A stretch of DNA of 38,869 bases from RGIG464 sp045643185. GTDB taxonomy: Bacteria; Myxococcota_A; Bradymonadia; UBA4248. The stretch covers positions 1 through 38,869 of the forward strand of contig JAZUKH010000232.1 of assembly GCA_045643185.1 (NCBI GenBank), given 5' to 3'. Position 1 is the stretch's first letter. Each line of letters starts with the position of its first letter. Below are positions 38,762-38,869 of the stretch, one piece after another. The notes beneath the pieces are model-generated. The model searched no databases. It was given only the letters and a program-made list of their open reading frames with translations, and was not told the DNA's origin. The position numbers were made by a program, and so were the translations under genes.

Positions 38762-38869
38762 CGGTCTGCACGGCTCAGCACGGTCTGCACGGCTCAGCGC
38801 GGTCTGCACGGCTCAGCGCGGTCTGCACGGCTCAGCGCGGTCTGCACGGCTCAGCGCGGTCTGCACGGC
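38762..38869. repeat. 19-bp tandem repeat array running off the window
   Basis: Unit CGGTCTGCACGGCTCAGCG (38781 copy follows a unit with one change) repeats at 38762, 38781, 38800, 38819, 38838 and 38857 (cut by the edge). At least 5.7 copies; the total number is unknown. GCGCGGTCTGCAC is close to the GCGCGGTCCGCAC end motif of the dispersed TAGAGACG family. Confidence 0.9.

Overview
The window looks like a chromosomal segment of a Gram-negative deltaproteobacterium-like organism, most likely Myxococcota and perhaps the Bradymonadia branch. I infer this from several things together. There are many lipoproteins with a lipobox Cys followed by acidic, Cys-rich domains. One exported protein ends in a hydrophobic segment plus an Arg cluster, like MYXO-CTERM tails. 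The window also has FHA and HD-GYP signalling, a mevalonate-pathway decarboxylase, a plant/spirochaete-type phosphofructokinase, and core genes of bacterial type. No taxonomic search was possible. No phage, transposase or plasmid gene is visible.

Layout: (1) 1-3.6 kb: the 3' part of a giant heptad-repeat coiled-coil gene, then two small lipoprotein genes. (2) 3.6-8.7 kb: a 79-bp direct repeat, a McrB-like AAA+ ATPase with a DUF2357-like partner that lacks a nuclease domain, a BtpA-family TIM barrel, a DUF3108-type lipoprotein, a sensor-less histidine kinase and a small overlapping ORF. (3) 8.7-10.9 kb: phosphofructokinase, MazG-like NTP pyrophosphohydrolase and a small coiled-coil protein in one operon. 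(4) 11-13.9 kb: an isolated MshEN (GspE N-terminal) domain protein, a Cys-rich lipoprotein with an unusual C-terminal tail, and a beta-barrel-like exported protein. (5) 13.9-16.9 kb, minus strand: diphosphomevalonate decarboxylase and a multi-repeat lipoprotein. (6) 17.2-22.7 kb, translation block: three identical tRNA-Val(GAC) genes behind a near-consensus promoter, rpmI, rplT, pheS and pheT. infC is not next to rpmI. (7) 23-27 kb: FHA/HD-GYP protein, CPBP membrane protease, deoxynucleoside kinase. (8) 27.3-30.5 kb: an exported HEAT-like protein, tsaE and a histidine phosphatase. (9) 30.7-38.7 kb: a DUF4132-type protein, a convergent sigma-70 factor, a lipoprotein, a PEGA-domain outer-membrane protein and a HesB/IscA-like protein with a Cys/His-rich tail.

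The most striking signal lies between the genes. Seven intergenic loci carry about fifteen short hairpins of one design. An outer stem is followed by one unpaired G, then TAT, a variable inner stem, a short loop, the matching inner stem, ATA, and the outer stem again (or the same thing read on the other strand). Stem sequences differ completely between loci while the TAT/ATA frame and the bulge persist, which suggests selection on structure. Other dispersed families are present too: a TAGAGACGTGCG terminal-inverted-repeat motif, including one complete 106-bp MITE-like unit; a GC-rich module ending in ATTCAAGAATAAACGAACAAAC; a GCGTAGGGG...CCCCT hairpin; and several minisatellites with 19-, 27-, 32- and 63-bp units.

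How the genes work together is clear only for the translation block, the pfk-mazG operon and the tsaE pair. The McrB/DUF2357 pair and the envelope-protein clusters are the most plausible places for undescribed function.
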